Positions 60,989 through 64,000 of a stretch of 64,000 nt of DNA are shown here, piece after piece. The stretch covers positions 1,674,001-1,738,000 of the forward strand of contig JBBPUQ010000004.1 in assembly GCA_038501195.1 (NCBI GenBank). The letters run 5' to 3'. The stretch is from Nemania diffusa. Its lineage: Eukaryota > Ascomycota > Sordariomycetes > Xylariales > Xylariaceae. How positions within the stretch are numbered: the stretch's first letter is position 1; each line of letters begins with the position of its first letter. The notes under the pieces were generated by a model, which saw nothing but the letters and a program-made list of their open reading frames with translations, did not search any database and was not told the DNA's origin. The position numbers and the translations under genes were made by a program.

Positions 60989-61558
60989 ATGGCTTCAGCT
61001 CAAGACATCGCATCAAGGTTAGCGCATTTGGACGGCATGCTTACTGCAGGCGGCAGGAACGCACAGATGCGTGAATGGTATATGGAGTTCAAGGAGCTCA
61101 AGAAGCAACTCAGGGCAGCCAAGGCCGCACGTGCAACGAGGCTGTTGCTTGAGGAAACTATGGAAGCTGCAGCGCAAGGTACTGTGGAAACCGAGACCGC
61201 GCCGAAAAGAGTTCGAAGGATCACTTTCAAAGACCCTATAGACGACGGTTAGTCTTAGCAACTCCATACCTAAGTCGAGTTTTAAAAACTTAATATTTGT
61301 TATATAGCTCAAACGGAAACAAAGACGGAGGCAAAGACGGAGACAAAGTCAGAGGCCGAGGGAGAATCAGAGGCAGAGTCGGAGTCAGAGTCAGCATCAG
61401 AGTCAGGGTCACAGTCAGGGTCACAGTCAGAGTCACAGTCAGAGTCGGAGTCACAGTCAGAGACAGAGACAGAAACAGAGGCAAAGCAAGAGAAGAAGAA
61501 AGAGATAGATACAAAGCAAAAACGTCAAGACTGTGTTTCTGCTGAAAAACAGCCTTGA
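60989..61558 (+). CDS. small coiled-coil protein with Glu-Ser/Glu-Thr repeat tail, unknown function
   Basis: Two exons are inferred, 60989-61247 and 61308-61558 (169 aa). The 60-bp intron has a GTTAGT donor and TATATAG acceptor. Exon 1 encodes a helical, Ala/Arg/Lys/Glu-rich protein (MASAQDIASRLAHLDGML, then EFKELKKQLRAAKAARATRLLLEE) ending in RVRRITFKDPIDD. Exon 2 is a low-complexity tail of repeated ES, QS and ET pairs closing with KQEKKKEIDTK and a Cys-containing end. If the intron is not spliced the protein stops after four bases of intron, at 86 aa. The start at 60989 was chosen because the upstream 40 codons look like leader; an ATG at 60869 is an alternative. No known family. Confidence 0.55.
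61315..61500 (+). repeat. imperfect GAGTCA/CAGTCA/GAGACA hexamer repeat (coding)
   Basis: Tandem degenerate six-base units encode Glu-Ser, Gln-Ser and Glu-Thr dipeptides in exon 2 of the gene above. Such a tract is prone to copy-number change; six-base units keep the frame. Confidence 0.85.
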
Positions 61559-63386
61559 AATGTATCGTTCAGATTGCATTGCTTGGGTCACCATTTTTGG
61601 GAGGGGCTTGGTGTTACATGAAGAGGGAAATAAAGCTGATTAACCACTATAAAAGGATTGCCGTGTTTTAAGTGATGGTTTCTTGCTACTTTCGACTTGA
61701 TAGGATGTGCTTAAACCCGCCTCTAGGGCTAGCTATATTATGACCTAGTCTTGCATAAAAACTTGTAGATTCCATCTCTTAGAAGAGGCTCTAGTGTACG
61801 TAGGTCACTGGAAATATGTGTTAGCTTGACTTATATATCTAATATTTTACCACCTAAACTATTCTTATTAATTTTTAAATTATATTAACTTAGTAGGCGG
61901 CTCCCAGTGCACACCTATCCTAATCTATCTGTGTGAGCTTCTTGAGTGCGCTGTCTCTGCGAAGCTTTCGTCGGTAGGATGGAACTAACGCAGTTCTGCG
62001 GATGTGGTTAGGGGTAGCTGAGCCTACGCTTTCCGTTCGGTACGCCGGACATAGTCTCCTGGAACGGCTCTGCAAGGTCCGACATGACGGCCGACCTTTC
62101 GAATGTTACAATACTTTCCTAGTAAGATCAAGTGTTATGGTGTAGTATACCTGCAAAGAAGGACGGTTGTCGGCCCGATCGATCCGCTTGCTTGTTACCT
62201 AGAAATACGTACACGATGAACTCCGGCACATTGCTAATTGGTCAAAACTTTGTACTATACTCTGTACTCTCCTAAGGGATGGCAGTAGCTTCCCTTCTGT
62301 GATTCAGCTACGGCCTTCCGAGACATCTCAAAGCCTCGTGACTTTTTCCCTCCAATAGCATCATTTACATGGCGAGAGGTCTTAGCCTGGTTCAGACGAG
62401 GGCCACGTTGGCCGAACTCGGTAGTCCTATATTGTGGCTTGCCTACGTAGCTGTGCTAGTAAGTGACTTTGCAGATGAGGGCATCAATAGGGGCCATACC
62501 TTAACACACCGAACCCAGAAGCGCACGTGACTCCGCTGCAAATACCGTACCTAGGACCTCTGCATTGCTACAGCATCTTTATAGCTAGTAATCTGGGGTC
62601 AAGCCACCGATAATATTACCAAAAACAAGATATATGGGTAGCCGTAACAAGAAAACATATATATGGCATTTGGACTCAAAATTTACAAGTCTACACCCAG
62701 AAAGCTGTATCTGACGAAGAAACGGAGTCTCAATGAAACTATGAAAATAAGAAAGATACGACAATAAAACCGGATTTTCCTATAATAATAAAAACCTCTA
62801 AACAAGCTAATAATCCGGAGCCGGCAGATATAACCACCCCATCAGTCCCACCCCATCAGTCGGCAACCACCTGAGCAAGTGGATAAACTGCAACCAAATA
62901 GCTAAGCCGTCAACACCTGATCGTCCTATATGGTAGGCGACGAGCTAGCCCCTGCAAAGTAACCGAAACATCTCTGCCCCAAATCGAACAACTGCGCGCA
63001 CGTGCCACATCCGCACTAGCCACAGCGCACTCCAACCCAAGCGCCTCGTTTGCGCATACACAATACGCCTGCTACTCACTTTGGCGTTTATCCCCTGCGT
63101 CCTTGGCCTCGATAAGAACGCATTATTTTCTACCCGCTTACGCGCCTTTTCACCCGAACCACGTTCGCACCTAGCGTGCCCCGAACGCACAAGATACGAA
63201 AGTCCTAATTGAAGTGAACACGAAATCACGACCTAACCGCTCTTAAAGTAAAAAATTGATTTCTGAAGCCTATATTATAATATACGGCCGCTAAAAATGT
63301 ATATAATATATATAGAACAGCTTGCCACGCCCCCAGTACCCTTGAGGAGGTCTGGCACTATATAGTGCCCCGCAGCGTTAAATACT

Positions 63387-63406
63387 ATCCATCCATCCAT
63401 CCATCC
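63387..63406. repeat. (ATCC)5 microsatellite
   Basis: Five perfect ATCC units directly followed by the second copy of CCCATCAGTCGGCA. Confidence 0.85.
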
Positions 63407-63661
63407 CATCAGTCGGCATCAGCTACACGCCCTCTACAGCAACTAATCGATTATCAATTACCTATCAAAGGCTTGGTTTTCTCCTCCTTGGAGTAGTGAA
63501 GCCCACGATCCTGAGAAGCCTCTAACTAATACTAGATACTCCGTCGAGGAGACGAAATCGCTTAGCTTGTTTTAAGAATTGCACCTACGCAAGATTATAC
63601 CAAGTTATCTTTTAAGATGGGAAAGGTGGACATGATTACTGCCCTACCTACTAATTTGCCT

Positions 63662-63928
63662 ACTCTTTTACTCAGTAATTTTACGACCTCTTTCGACAAC
63701 TTTTTTCGATCCTACGATCTTCCGACCTTACGACTCTACAACTTTCCCTACGAAGTGACTTAGGCGGTTTATAAGAATTAATTAGTTAAACAAGCGCATT
63801 TAACACCTGAAGGTTTACGAGAAGTTATATTAAAGAGATTGAGGGCTCTGGCCCTAACTAAATCCACCTGGTTTATTTGGCTATTTGAGTCAAGTAGTTG
63901 GCCGAAATCAAACAATAAATTCAGTTAA
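63662..63928 (+). pseudogene. stop-interrupted frame, possible decayed mobile-element gene
   Basis: One frame reads with protein-like content over nearly 90 codons (for example FDNFFRSYDLP, then QAHLTPEGLREVILKRL) but is interrupted by TAG and TAA codons near 63761 and 63779, and ends in TAA at 63926-63928. Both internal stops could come from Gln codons by C-to-T change, as in RIP. The AHLTPEGL segment is reminiscent of the C-terminal part of LAGLIDADG endonucleases or of retroelement proteins, but this is a weak resemblance. Confidence 0.25.
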
Positions 63929-64000
63929 ACACGTCAAACAGGCGGTTTTTCGCGATCAAACGACGTAAAACAAGGCAAAGGCGGTATTTTGATCTGTTTT

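Larger units (their letters stand above)
61559..64000. other. 2.4-kb repeat-like / gene-free right end
   Basis: AT-rich sequence without a supported intact gene. It contains two copies of CCCATCAGTCGGCA (62852-62865 and 63405-63418), a perfect 16-bp palindrome at 63354-63369, an (ATCC)5 tract at 63387-63406 and a stop-interrupted frame at 63662-63928. Two related GGCGGTTTTT/GGCGGTATTTT words lie at the extreme end. Together this suggests old repeat or transposon-derived DNA. Confidence 0.5.

Noticed and set aside
61297..61545. Basic Arg/Val-rich frame across the hexamer repeat
   Set aside because: Other-frame reading of the same repeat; the acidic ES/ET frame joins exon 1 through consensus splice sites.

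Overview
The window is a gene-dense stretch of nuclear chromosome from a filamentous ascomycete (Pezizomycotina, most likely a Sordariomycete). The reasons are: short introns, mostly 50-150 bp, with GT..AG ends and CTAAC/CTGAC-type branch points; single-copy housekeeping genes on both strands with no operon logic; fungal-specific families (a Chs7-type chaperone-like protein, PMT2, a Mid2-like sensor, a Skg6-like protein); and intergenic DNA full of short CCTAGGTA/TAGGTAGGTA motifs. The species was not identified.

Layout. 0-5 kb: the 3' end of 4-hydroxyphenylpyruvate dioxygenase (+), the TFIIH subunit SSL1/p44 (-) and a six-exon Chs7-family membrane protein (-). About 4.7 kb without a convincing gene follows. 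9.6-12.1 kb: a sugar-porter-type MFS transporter (+) with a GC-AG intron. 13.7-15.4 kb: unresolved ORFs with membrane-like segments (-). 15.9-18.5 kb: a PMT2-type protein O-mannosyltransferase (+) with an 8-nt micro-exon. 19.7-24.7 kb: a Rab4/Ypt4-like GTPase (-) and a choline-transporter-like protein (+), divergently transcribed. 25-29 kb: an orphan spliced gene, a 106-bp fold-back element and a WW-domain glycine-rich protein. 30.7-31.6 kb: EMC7 (-). 32-36 kb: mostly non-coding, with one possible gene fragment. 36-38.6 kb: a membrane-anchored type-B carboxylesterase (+). 40-48 kb: a Ser/Thr-rich Mid2-like protein (-) and a Skg6-like single-pass protein (-). 51.4-55.7 kb: a DHX35-type DEAH helicase (-) and a CUE-domain protein (+), divergent. 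56.6-58.7 kb: an eight-exon cytochrome P450 (+). 59.7-61.6 kb: two small divergent coiled-coil proteins of unknown function. 61.6-64 kb: non-coding or repeat-like DNA with a stop-riddled ORF at the right edge.

The genes do not form one pathway. Several do share the secretory/cell-surface axis (PMT2, EMC7, the Chs7-like protein, the Mid2-like and Skg6-like proteins, the anchored esterase), but that is common in fungal genomes and no cluster is claimed. I found no CRISPR array, no intact transposon and no convincing tRNA or rRNA. Gene models were spliced by eye from reading frame, splice consensus and family conservation. Exon coordinates are given in the entries. No transcript or database evidence was available.
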